Of a stretch of DNA of 64,000 nt, positions 34,020 to 43,900 are shown one piece after another; the stretch's first letter is position 1, and each line of letters starts with the position of its first letter. The notes below the pieces were generated by a model, which was not told the origin of the DNA, made no database searches, and saw only the letters and a list, made by a program, of their open reading frames with translations. This DNA comes from Euglena gracilis (lineage: Eukaryota; Euglenida; Euglenophyceae; Euglenales). The position numbers were made by a program, and so were the translations under genes. The stretch lies in the NCBI GenBank assembly GCA_039621445.1, contig CP154954.1, forward strand, positions 37,433,703 through 37,497,702, read 5' to 3'.

Positions 34020-34320
34020 AGTTTGCCTGTGACCCTCCAGAAACACCTTTTTGCCTCCCCAGGAAGCAAAAAAGCAGCAGATTTTGTGTCCAGGAGGCCC
34101 CATTGAGAGGCAAAGGCAACAGATGGCCTGCAGTGTCCACTGGAAATCCTGGGGGCGCTATGCCAACCCTCCCTGGTCCATCATTCAAAATTTTCTTGCC
34201 AGGCTGCAGCCTTTTCCCACAACCAAAGTTTTGATGGTGGTCCCCTTTTTGGGCTTCAGCATCATGGTGGCCCCTATTCAAAAGGCTGAAGGCACCTCAC
34301 ACACCTTGTGTCAAGGTAAA
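34020..34320 (+). pseudogene. DIRS methyltransferase-like domain remnant, inverted
   Basis: Plus-strand frames read KHLFASPGSKKAADFVSRRPH (20 or fewer residues aligned at a time: LFASPGSKKAADF), then in another frame YANPPWSIIQNFLARL and KVLMVVPFLGFSIMV. These match LFASPGNKKLPQF, YANPPWSVIQKFLPRL and KVLMVTPYWDSATWW of the intact element. A stop and frame change separate the two halves. Confidence 0.7.
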
Positions 34321-34330
34321 CCCTTACGTA

Positions 34331-34703
34331 TGTATATACCCCGCCTCCCCCCAAATCCCCTTATTTCTGCATTTAGGTAGGTTTTTGGCCGGAAATTTCA
34401 GAGACATGAAAGCAACTGTTTTTCTTATTATTTATCATTGTATGTGACACATTTGGACAATTTTCGATGTCCCAATTTGGAAAAATGTGCCAAGAAACTT
34501 TTATTGAAAGCAAATGAGAAAAAGGCCAAAAAATTGGACCATTTGTTAGATGCACAAAGAAAAGTGGGGGAGGTTCAGTTGCCAAAACGGTCATTCATTC
34601 AGTCATGAACTTCTGCACTTCTGGGGGGGATTTTCACATTCAAAAATGGCAATTAAAATGTCTCAAACTTAATGGTAATTAAAACTTTCTCAATTAAAAA
34701 AGC
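34331..34703. other. gene-free stretch
   Basis: A/T-rich sequence with no repeat family or coding signal recognised. It probably includes 3' UTR of the minus-strand gene ending at 34704. Confidence 0.35.
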
Positions 34704-34826
34704 TCATACTCGGCACAGCGGGACCAAATCATTCTTGGCGATGCATGCGGTTCCGCGGTCATATTTCTGGAACACCCGCACGATGTTCTCCAGCATCTCC
34801 CGCGTCAGGCAAACATTCTCCAAGTC
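34704..34826 (-). CDS. terminal exon of an unidentified minus-strand gene
   Basis: A TTCAG acceptor on the minus strand is followed by 40 codons and a TGA stop (34704-34706). Third positions are strongly G/C (TGCCTGACGCGGGAGATGCT), like the last exon of the LETM1-like gene and unlike the surrounding A/T-rich DNA. The peptide is DLENVCLTREMLENIVRVF, then QKYDRGTACIAKNDLVPLC. It starts in phase 0. The VFQKYD stretch is faintly like an EF-hand entry helix but the loop is not conserved, so I assign no function. Upstream exons were not linked with confidence; the pyrophosphatase exons lie on the same strand but this is not a pyrophosphatase C-terminus. Confidence 0.5.
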   Translation of the reverse strand, partial: DLENVCLTREMLENIVRVFQKYDRGTACIAKNDLVPLCRV

Positions 34827-35482
34827 CTGAACCCACAGTCGGAATAAGAACAAAATGTGCCACAAACAAGAGAAACTGAGATGGTCAAAATCCACATAAT
34901 AAAAGAAACATGCAAAAAAAGTTCTAGTTCCTTCACCTGGTCAACCTCCCGACATACAGACCAAAAACCAGTCAGCGCTCTGAAAACGGGGGGGGGGGTG
35001 CAGTGACTAAGTCATAGGGATGCCAAAGATGACAAATTGCAGTTTCTTAAAAAATATGGGTGAGCAAACCATGAGTGGCAATATATGTCAGGGTTCTGAC
35101 GGACTTGAGGGGTTCCAGCTGAATGAGTGTGAGTCACTGGTTATTAAATTGGGTAGGTGGTTACCAGGCCATTGCTTGAGGACCTGCAGGGTACACTGGC
35201 CAGCCATTTTGTTAGATGCTGGAAATAATGGACTAGCTGGACCCCCCCCCCCAGGGGTCTGCGGGTCCCCCCCAACTTAAAAAAAAAAATCTTCTGGCGG
35301 TTCGTGCTGAGGTGGAAATGAGGTGTTTAATGCTTATTAGCTGATTCTATTCCAAAAAAAATCCAAAAAATGGGCTTTTTGGGCCTTTGGGGGGGTTCTT
35401 TCAGCGCTTCAAAAACGGTGAAAAAACTTTCCCACTAATCAGCCCTGCTAGCGGACCCCACCCCCAAGGGGTCCACAAGAAT

Positions 35483-35878
35483 CAGGGTTCGATATAAGGA
35501 CAGGTGGGGGGGGGGTGGTCCGGACCCCCCCCCCCTGCGGGCCAGGAGGGGGGGGGGTGGGGGGGACACCCCCCCACCTAAACAGGTGCGCGGTCAGGGT
35601 GGCCGAAAATTTTTGACCCCCCAAAACGACCAAAAGTGCCATTTTGGGCACTTTTTGGGCAAAAATGTGCCAAAAATGCAAAAAAAATTTCGGCGCAAAG
35701 CGCCGGAGGAAAAAATTGACCCTTTTTGGGGGGGTCAATTTTTGCCCCCGAGGGTCGGTCCGGACCCCCCTTGCAGGTGGGGGGGGGTCCGGACCCCCCC
35801 CTGCGGGCCAGGGGGGGGGGGGGTGGGGGGACACCCCCCCCACCTAAACCATGTACGCCCTCCTTATATCGAACCCTG
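35483..35878 (-). repeat. TIR element, family C, full length
   Basis: Ends CAGGGTTCGATATAAGGAC and TCCTTATATCGAACCCTG are perfect inverses over 16 bp. It carries the same internal order as 24568-24977, in reverse orientation (GGCGCAAAGCGCC hairpin, AAGTGCCATTTTGGGCACTT). Confidence 0.82.
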
Positions 35879-36033
35879 ACAAGAATTCCCATAAACCAAA
35901 TTTGGGATGGCAGCAATCCGACCCCCCCCCAGGAGCTGGTGGTTACTCATATTCAAAAGAAATCCTATACAATGAATGTGCCCCTTCGGCTGGTTCATTG
36001 GATCCAAAATGCAAAACAAACCCAGGGGGATGC

Positions 36034-36102
36034 CTAAAAAGCGGTGCGGCACTGCTGGGGCACCGCTTGACGCCGCTTGGCGACAAACTGCTGCAACTTC
36101 AG
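36034..36102 (-). CDS. putative terminal exon, unidentified
   Basis: The minus strand shows CCTCTTGCAG, then 22 codons to a TAG stop at 36034-36036, rich in CAG/GCC/CGG codons (LKLQQFVAKRRQAVPQQCR). It starts in phase 0. It could follow the putative exon 37467-37550, which ends in phase 0. No family recognised. Confidence 0.35.
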   Translation of the reverse strand: MKLQQFVAKRRQAVPQQCRTAF

Positions 36103-37466
36103 CTGCAAGAGGGTTCTCATCACTGAAGCTGTCACAGGGTCAATCACATTCGTTGGCAGTCAAACTGGCCAGCGAGCATTGGTGTGCCACTTCAGAAGGA
36201 GGATGGCTGGGGGAATCCCAAATGCAATGTGTAAAGTCTGGCAAGAAAGTGCTTGGAACTCTTCTGTACGAAAGAGCGCAACCAAAAGTGGGGACTTAAA
36301 GTTGACTGCACTTTGCAGTTTTAGTTATTGGCACCGGTCTGTTTGGCCTTGGGCTTGTATTATTGGGAACCCTTTGGGGTGGGGTAGCATGGTGTATAAA
36401 TTTTTATTTATTAGGGTTTTTAAAACCCCTCCCTCCCAATGACCTTGAACATCGACTGGGAAACTGTTGTGGAGAGGTCTTTCTTCCTCGTTTGTGGCTT
36501 TTGAAAAACTAGCCAGGTGAGGGTCGCTCTAACAAACGGCAATTCAACAGAAAGCTGAAGAATATCCCACATCTCTACACGTAAAATGTGCAGATGTCTC
36601 AGAACTTCCCAATTGCAAAGTCATCAGTCGGATAACTCAAAAATGGATGGGAAAACATGTTGCATTGGGGACAATCAAAATTTTGTTGAATTAATTTTTC
36701 CCTGAATATCAACTGCAGAGCATCTTCTTTGGAGGAGTTTAATCGCTTGGGAAGCCTGCCGAGAAACAGGGTGGTCGTTAATAATAATAATAATAAAATC
36801 CCCAAAAATGATAAAAAAAACAAGCAACGTACAGCAAAAACCCCAAAAATGCAGGCAAATCTGCATCCTCCGCCATGCTCACCTGCAGGGCTGCACAGGA
36901 AGGCCTGGTGTGAGGGGGTGGTCGACCCCCTCCACCCCTCCACCCGGGAGGTGGGGGGTTGACGCCCCCACCACAAAATTCCTTCGGCACCGTTGGCACC
37001 GAAAGGAAAGTCTGACCCAAAAATTGGCGCCGGAAATACGGGAAGGCATGGTGGGGGGTCCCCCCACCCACCAGGATGCACCCATCACAATAGGGTTGCG
37101 GGGATTCCCGCAAAGCCCTGACCACCAGAGGTAGGGTTTCGGCATTAAAAAAATGTGTTGTGAAAAAAAGATGTTTTCTCTTCTGCCATGACAACATCCA
37201 ATGCAAAAAGAGCATCCCTCCAAGGAAAAGAAATACGGGTGGCAATGCAACGGAGGTGCGTGGTAATGATCTGAAAAAAGCATCAAGCTTTTTTTAAAGG
37301 GCCAATCAAATTTTTGCAACCATGTTCGCACAAAACCGCCCATACAGGATGCATAATGACCACCTCCCTGGTTGGAAAAATCAGTCAACTAATTGAGCAC
37401 CTGCCGAACACACTGTGGAGGGAGAGTTGCTCAATTCACCATCAATGAAAAATGCTGGGAAAAAAC

Positions 37467-37550
37467 AGCTGAGGAACATTTGCACGCGCCATCATCAACA
37501 GCCAGTTTGGCAGCCAACAGACTTTCCTTGGGGTGCGTTGCTCCTTCGGC
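37467..37550 (-). CDS. putative internal exon, unidentified
   Basis: After TCCTTTTCAG on the minus strand, 28 codons read AEGATHPKESLLAAKLAVDD, then GACKCSSA, followed by GTTTTT. Phase 0 at both sides. The peptide looks genuine (balanced, non-repetitive), but the donor is poor and no family is evident. Confidence 0.3.
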
Positions 37551-37960
37551 CTGAAAAGGAACAAAATGAATCGCAGCAAAATGTGAAGTCCCGGTACACT
37601 CTGAACAGATCTCACCCAACGCTGGCCTCGGATGATCACATTTGTAACTGAATTCCCCAAAATCATATTTCACCAAAATATATTCGTCCTGTCAACTTTG
37701 GCCTCGTTCCCACTTTAATCTCGAACATCCTTGAGAACCATCGCCCACATGTCCAGGCCAGAAGTTGGAAAGGGCAACCCCCAACTGATATCCCCCGGTG
37801 ATATGTTTGGACAACCCAACCCCGGGGGCGATTGGGGGAAATTTGAAAGGAAAATTGGTTGCCAAAAATTTCGGTGGTGTGCGTTCGATAGTCTTGGCAC
37901 TGCTTACACACTTTTCAAGAAGATCAAGCAATGGACGTTGCTTCTGGGTGGGGGCCACAC

Positions 37961-37991
37961 GCCCCCCCCCACCCACCCACCCCCCCCCACT

Positions 37992-38052
<61 letters not shown>

Positions 38053-38080
38053 CCCCCCCCCTCCCCCAACCACCCCCCCC

Positions 38081-38111
<31 letters not shown>

Positions 38112-39652
38112 CCCCCCCCCCCTCCCCCCCCCTACCCTCTCTCCACTTTGGGGTTTTTGGACGAGGACGGTTAGGGGGCATCATGAGAGGGTCTGGGAGT
38201 GGGGGAAAACACCAAAATGTGTTTTTCTCTTCAAGCCTCTTGGCATGGATGTTTTTCACAAACAACTTCCCCTCACCTATTCAATTTGGATACCCAAAGC
38301 AACATTGTTTGAGGGTGGCACTGTTATATCCCATCCACTTGTGTGCAATAAACCCAATGCAGGAATCAACTTTAAGAGAGAAAAAAAACACGTCCCCCCC
38401 CCACCCCCCACCCCCTTTTGCCCGCCCCCCTCCCCAACCCCCCGCCCCCTCCACCCAACCTCCCACCCCCCCCCCCCCCCCCCCCTTGTCACCAACCCCC
38501 CCCCCCCCCCTTTTCTGAAATGTTCATCAAAAGCCATCGGCTGGGGCCGCAAATAACCATTTGGAGGTGGTTCGTATATACGTCCAGCATTGGTGCAAGC
38601 AAAGAAAAGCAAACAAAAACAAACCAACATATGATTTGTCGCATAATGTCAAATATTGACATCAAATGTGCTCACAAAATGTCTGCACCGTGTTTCAACA
38701 GCGCATCTCGCCCCAGCTTACTCTTGTTCCAAATATCTACATCCGTTGCATCAACAATCACCGCCATCTTGTCTGGTGTGTGGCATCTTACAATACCTGC
38801 ACCTTGTAAAGATCTTAATCTTGTCCAGTATCTGCATACCCTGCATCTTCTCCAGCATCTGCATCCGCCCCAGCATCTGCATCTTGTACAACACGGCATC
38901 TTCTCCATTGTCGACATCTTGTCCACCAGTGTCTGCATCTTGAACCAGACGTCAACATCTGCTCTTCTCCCATTGTCGACATCTGTCCCAGTGTCCTGCA
39001 TCCCACGACACGAGACCGACACCCCTGCATCTTGTCCAAATGTCTGCATCTTGTCCAGCACCTGCATCTTCCCCCCCCCCCCCCTCCCCCCCCCCCCCCC
39101 CCCCCCCCCCCCCCACCCACCCCTCCCCCACTTGTTCAACTTCTGCAATCTTGTCCCACATCTTGGGCAGCCCCTCCCCCCCCCCCCCCCCCCCCCCCCT
39201 CCCCCCCCCCCCCCCCCCCCCCACCCCCCCCCCCCCACCCCCCCGCCCCACCCCCCCCCCCCCCCCCTTCCCCCCCCCCCCCCCCCCCCCCCCCCCACAC
39301 CACCCCCCCCCCCCCCCCCCACCCCCCCCCCCCCACCCTCGTGAACCCCCCCAAATAAGGCCATCGGGCAAGCCATTCCTATAGTAAAATGGCCAAAATG
39401 GTCGAAAATGGCCCGAAATGGCCGAATTGATAATTTTTGGCTCTATACCCAATGAATATTTTGGGCTCTAGAGTTGGGGGTCCCCCGCCACCCCCCCCCC
39501 CCCCCCCCCACCCCCCACCCCCCCCTCGCCCCCACCCCACCCCCCCCCCTCCACCCCCCCCGCTACCCCCCACCCCCACCCCCCCCCCCCCCCCACGCCT
39601 CCCACCCCCCTTCCCACCCCCCCTATCCTCCCCCCCACCACCAAACCCACAA
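37961..39652 (+). repeat. long poly-C arrays
   Basis: Near-pure C stretches at 37961-38132, 38396-38513, 39069-39343 and 39482-39640, broken by isolated A, T or G, and followed by a 23-A run at 39650. The plus strand carries C throughout, so the G-rich strand is always the minus strand. Proline- or glycine-only ORFs of up to ~300 codons arise from them and are not genes. Array length is not reliable in assemblies. Confidence 0.85.
38690..39068 (+). repeat. GCATCTTGTCCA minisatellite
   Basis: Imperfect tandem copies of GCATCTTGTCCAGCATCT with variable spacing, running up to the third poly-C array. It produces the one open frame here that is not poly-Pro (ICILSST, ISTSCPP), which is therefore not taken as coding. 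Confidence 0.65.
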
Positions 39653-40925
39653 AAAAAAAAAAAAAAAAAAAATAAAAAGAAATCAACGGTGCAATGCAAC
39701 GAAATGGCCGAAAATGGCCGAAAATGGGCCGAAAATGAGAAAAAAATTGTTGCAATTTTTTTCCCAGTTTTTTTTTTGGCCTTACATTGTCTTTTTTTTC
39801 CCTGAGGGGCAATTTTCCAGTGCGACTGATTCTTGTCTCTGCGCAGCTCTCTTCTTTTGTTATTATGCCTGGCCCTGCAACGCATGCTGCTCAAGAACCA
39901 CCTCCGAAAAGGTTATTTGGGCCAAAGCTGATATTTCGATGGCATTTCAAAAAAAAATTGGTGACAAGGGGCGATGCTGGCAATTTTTTTTAATAATTTG
40001 AAGAATTAAACCCATTTTTTTGGAATAATTTCTAATTTCTGTTCTTCTCTATTTCAAAATTTCTTTTTCTATTGCTTCTTTCTCTAATTTCCTTTCCTTC
40101 TTCTCTTCCTTTCTTTATTCTCAAAATTGCTAATTTTTTTCCTTTTTCTCCACAAATTTCCAATAATACTCCCACGTTGACCATTTTTGGATCACTTTGC
40201 TAATTATGGGGATACTTTGCACTGATTTTGGCAAATATTGGGCTAATTGGGCCAGTCACACCAAAAATTATTCGTCCTGTCACATTTAATGGCATTGCGC
40301 CATTTTTGGTATTTTGGTTATCTTTCACAATTTTGTGGACATTGTTGGCGTTTTTGGGCAAGTTTAGGTTATTGAAGCAATTTTAGGTCATTTTGATTGC
40401 TTTTTGGGGACTTTTGCGGTCAATTTTAGGTTTTTGTGGTCATTTTTTGGGGTTTCTGTGGTCATTTTGCTGGGTTGGGAGCCAGTGGATGCAGTGGTTA
40501 CAGATACAAACCAAATTTGGACTAGCTGCGGTCCACCCCCCAGGGGGAAAACGCAAGATGAAAAAAACCTCACACAAAAAAAAGCAAATTGCAAATAAAA
40601 TTTTTGGACTCCCGGGAACTTTTGGAGCTCCCCCGGGATGTGCAATTTTCCACTGGAGAGAACTTCCTTCCACTGGTGAGGAAATTCATTTTCATCCTTC
40701 ATCATTTTCTAGCCATTTCCAACCATTTTCCCACCACGGTGAAGCTTCAGTGTGGGAAACTGGTGCCAGCGGGAAAACACACAATAAAACACAGTAAGAA
40801 AAAGGCACTTCTAAAAACATCGTGCAACCGTAACTCTTGTCCACCCTGTGTGATCTGCCGTTTCCAGTTTTTCCATCAAAAAGACTGACAATTGAACAAA
40901 GCCGAAAATCAAAATTGAAGCCCAC
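39653..40925. other. gene-free stretch, degenerate T-rich repeats
   Basis: A/T-rich. At 40280-40475 a drifting unit with TTTTGGTCATTTT / TTAGGTTTTTGTGG recurs. Probably intron of the pyrophosphatase gene, whose exons end at 40926 on the minus strand; later exons of that gene were not found here. Confidence 0.4.
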
Positions 40926-43900
40926 CTGTCTCGCAAGGTTGTGGAACTTCACAAACAGGGGTGTAGCTGTGGGAGGTGTAGTACTCTGTGATGAACCCAA
41001 TCAAGCAGCCTGACCACAGCCCAATCAGAACGCAGGCATAAGCACCCCACCAGTGGCATGGAATTGGCTGGGGGAGAGGAAAAAAATAACCGCACATGAA
41101 TAAAATGAGGCGTTTGTTGGCTAAAATCAATCTATGCAGGGGTGTCGGCTCCCACACAACAAATTATCCAAGACCTGACAAAACCCACAGGCTTGTGCTT
41201 ACCGACCGTGGGGGGGGTGCTATAAGGTGCCCCTAGCAGGCATACCCCCCGGGGAAGGCCTTTTCCGAGCCCCCGGCGCCGGGGTCGGAGGGGGGTGCTT
41301 GCTATGGGCAGGCACCCCCCAAAACCCGACCCCCTCCTGGCTCCCCGGCAGCCCCCACCAACCCACTGTCGAGATCCCTCCAAGGAGGGGTTGGATTGAG
41401 TGAACCTATATCCCCAACTCTGGGGGAAAACTCATTTGCCAACTCCGCACCAGGTGGTTCCATTGGCCTGGAGAGGAGAGCAGTTTGGGCTGGCCAGCCT
41501 TCTCACCTGAACGCCCAATGTGGGAAACAAAAATGCAACCAACAAGCACTGGTGTTACAGTTTTCTCAGCTTCATTTTCAGCTTCACGCTTCCACGTTTA
41601 ATTCCACAACCAAGAGTGGAACAGGCTTGGCCACCTCTGGCAGGATTTCAGAAACCAACCGGAAAGGTGGACCCAGTGGAAGGTGGACCTACCTCTCCCC
41701 CCCCCAAGCCCAATGGACACTAAGGTGACAATCTAGACGGTCCGAAAGGGGGGTGTTCATTGGGCTTGGGGTACGGTTTCTGTGCAGATAAGGTATATGG
41801 TGACAATCCCGACGGCCCGAACACCCCCTGTTCATTGGACAAGGGCATTCATTGGGCAGGGGGGGGGGAGGTAGCCAAAATCAATTTCTCTGTGCAGATG
41901 AAGGATCAAAAATCATGTGTTTCCAATGACTAAATTTTCATTGTCCCATGCCAGCGTTGCTGGGGCTCTTCTCGCTTCAGAGAAATCGGTTCATCAAACA
42001 TCAGAGACTGCAGTTTGAACAAAGTCATCATTCGCACAATCACTAAAGCAGTCACAAACAATTGAGCCTCAGAAAGCATTAATGCCTTCAGTCACATCAG
42101 GTCAGCAAGCCAGGTGTCTCATCCAAGGCCCACCCGAAAGCTGAAAGGGCAGAAACAGCACCACTCCATTGGAGCCCAAACAAGTCATGAAGCCAAATGT
42201 CTCTGGCAGCCAATACTTCATCATGGGCAGTGTCACCCCAGACATCAGCAGGGCCGTGGAAAACAGCTGCACCTTCAACACGGTCTCCACATCCTCCTAC
42301 AAGCAAAGAGGAATGTGACAAACCGCTGCCGCACCCATCACCAAAACCTATCTGAATCAGCGATTTCTGAGGGGAATCAGCGGTTTCTGATGGCTAGCAG
42401 GAAAAAAAGGTGCTGGCTGGACGCCCCATCCCGCAAAGGTGCTCTGGGGCTGGGTCCCCAAAAATGCCCAATAAGACCAAAACCAGATGGGTTGACATTT
42501 TTCAGAGGTGAAGAACCAAACCTCCCTAACAACGCCTCTTTCCAAAATTTTCTGTGCTTTGCGCCAAAATTACTTCGGTCCGCCTTCGCTGGGCTGGCCC
42601 AAACTTTATTTCTGCGGACCCCTGGCAGGGGTGTAGAAAGTGGAGGAGAAAAAAATGCTTCCCCTGCTCCGGACTGTCTCCAAAGTGGCGTGTTCCGCAT
42701 GACCCCCCTCCCGTGACCTGCCAGGGTTCGATATAAGGACAGGTGGGGGGGGTGGTCCGGCCCCCCCCCCCTGCGGGCCAGGAGGGGGGGGGTGGGGGGG
42801 GACACCCCCCCCCACCTAAACAGGTGCGCGGTCAGGGTGGCCAAATTTTCGGCCCGGCGCTTTACGCCGGGCCGAAAATTTTTGACCCCCCAAAACGACC
42901 AAAAGTGCCATTTTGGGCACTTTTTGGGCAAAAATGTGCCAAAAATGCAAAAAATTTTCGGCGCAAAGCGCCGGAGGAAAAAATTGACCCTTTTTGGGGG
43001 GTCAAATTTTACCCCCGAGGGTCGGTCCGGACCCCCCTTGCAGGTGGGGGGGGTGGTCCGGACCCCCCCCTGCGGCCAGGAGGGGGGGGGGGGGGGGGGG
43101 ACACCCCCCCACCTAAACCATGTACGCCCTCCTTATATCAAACCCTGTGACCTGCACCACACCCAAAAACTTACCTTCGGTCACAAATTCGGCAAGCCCC
43201 CCTGAACCATTTGTCACTGTGTGATGTTTACAAGGAGGATCTCTGGGCGTTGAGCCTTGATGACATCCTGGATGAGTTCATAAAATGAAACAACTTGCAG
43301 GTGTCCACTTTCGCTTTGGAAAAATGATTTGTCTGAGTGACATGCTTTGCCCACAGAATGCTCTGATATCATTGGAAAACACACAGCACCAGAAAAAATT
43401 TTTTGGTCTCCCCACCTGGGAAAAAATGTTCCCACACGTATGATCCCTGGGTCCACGGCTGGGAGGTGCTGGCTGGAACTCCCCCCGGGAGGTAGGGCCA
43501 CGGGCTTGAAAACCCCTGATCTGAATCATGCTTGTGTGTACCGACCGGGGGGGAGGGGGGTGGGTGGGTGCTATAGGGTGCCTGCCCCTAGCAGGCACAC
43601 CCCCGGGGGGGTAGGGGTCGGGGGGACCCAGAAAAATTTTATTGAAAATGGCCTTTTCCGGGCCCCCAGCGCCTTCGGCACCGTGGTCGGAGTGCGGTGC
43701 CTGCTATGGGCAGGCACCCCCCAAAAACCTACCCCCCCCCCCGGGGGTCGGACCGGGTGCTATGGGGTGCCTGCCCCTAGCAGCCCCCCCCCCCGTGGGG
43801 TAGCCACCCAACTGAGCACAAGCCTGATCTGAATACAGCTTGAAAGCCTGGTTGGCAACCAGCCTCTTTGCAAGACCCCCGGGGGGGTCCCTCTCTCTTC

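Larger units (their letters stand above)
32888..34330. mobile_element. degenerate, rearranged DIRS copy
   Basis: Contains recombinase sequence on the minus strand (33120-33877) followed by methyltransferase-domain sequence on the plus strand (about 34020-34310). In the intact copy both lie on one strand and are adjacent, so this copy has suffered an inversion with its breakpoint near 33.88-33.95 kb. Stops and indels are frequent. RT is absent. Confidence 0.7.

Noticed and set aside
38418-39344. 308-residue plus-strand ORF and similar long ORFs at 37798-38556 and 38672-39376
   Set aside because: They translate poly-C arrays and a minisatellite into Pro- or Gly-only protein; no domain and several frames are open at once.
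43214-43501. Minus-strand 95-residue ORF (VVSFYELIQDVIKAQRPEIL) as the missing pyrophosphatase core
   Set aside because: No resemblance to the DVGADLV or DNVGDNVGD segments and no clean splice sites; left unassigned.
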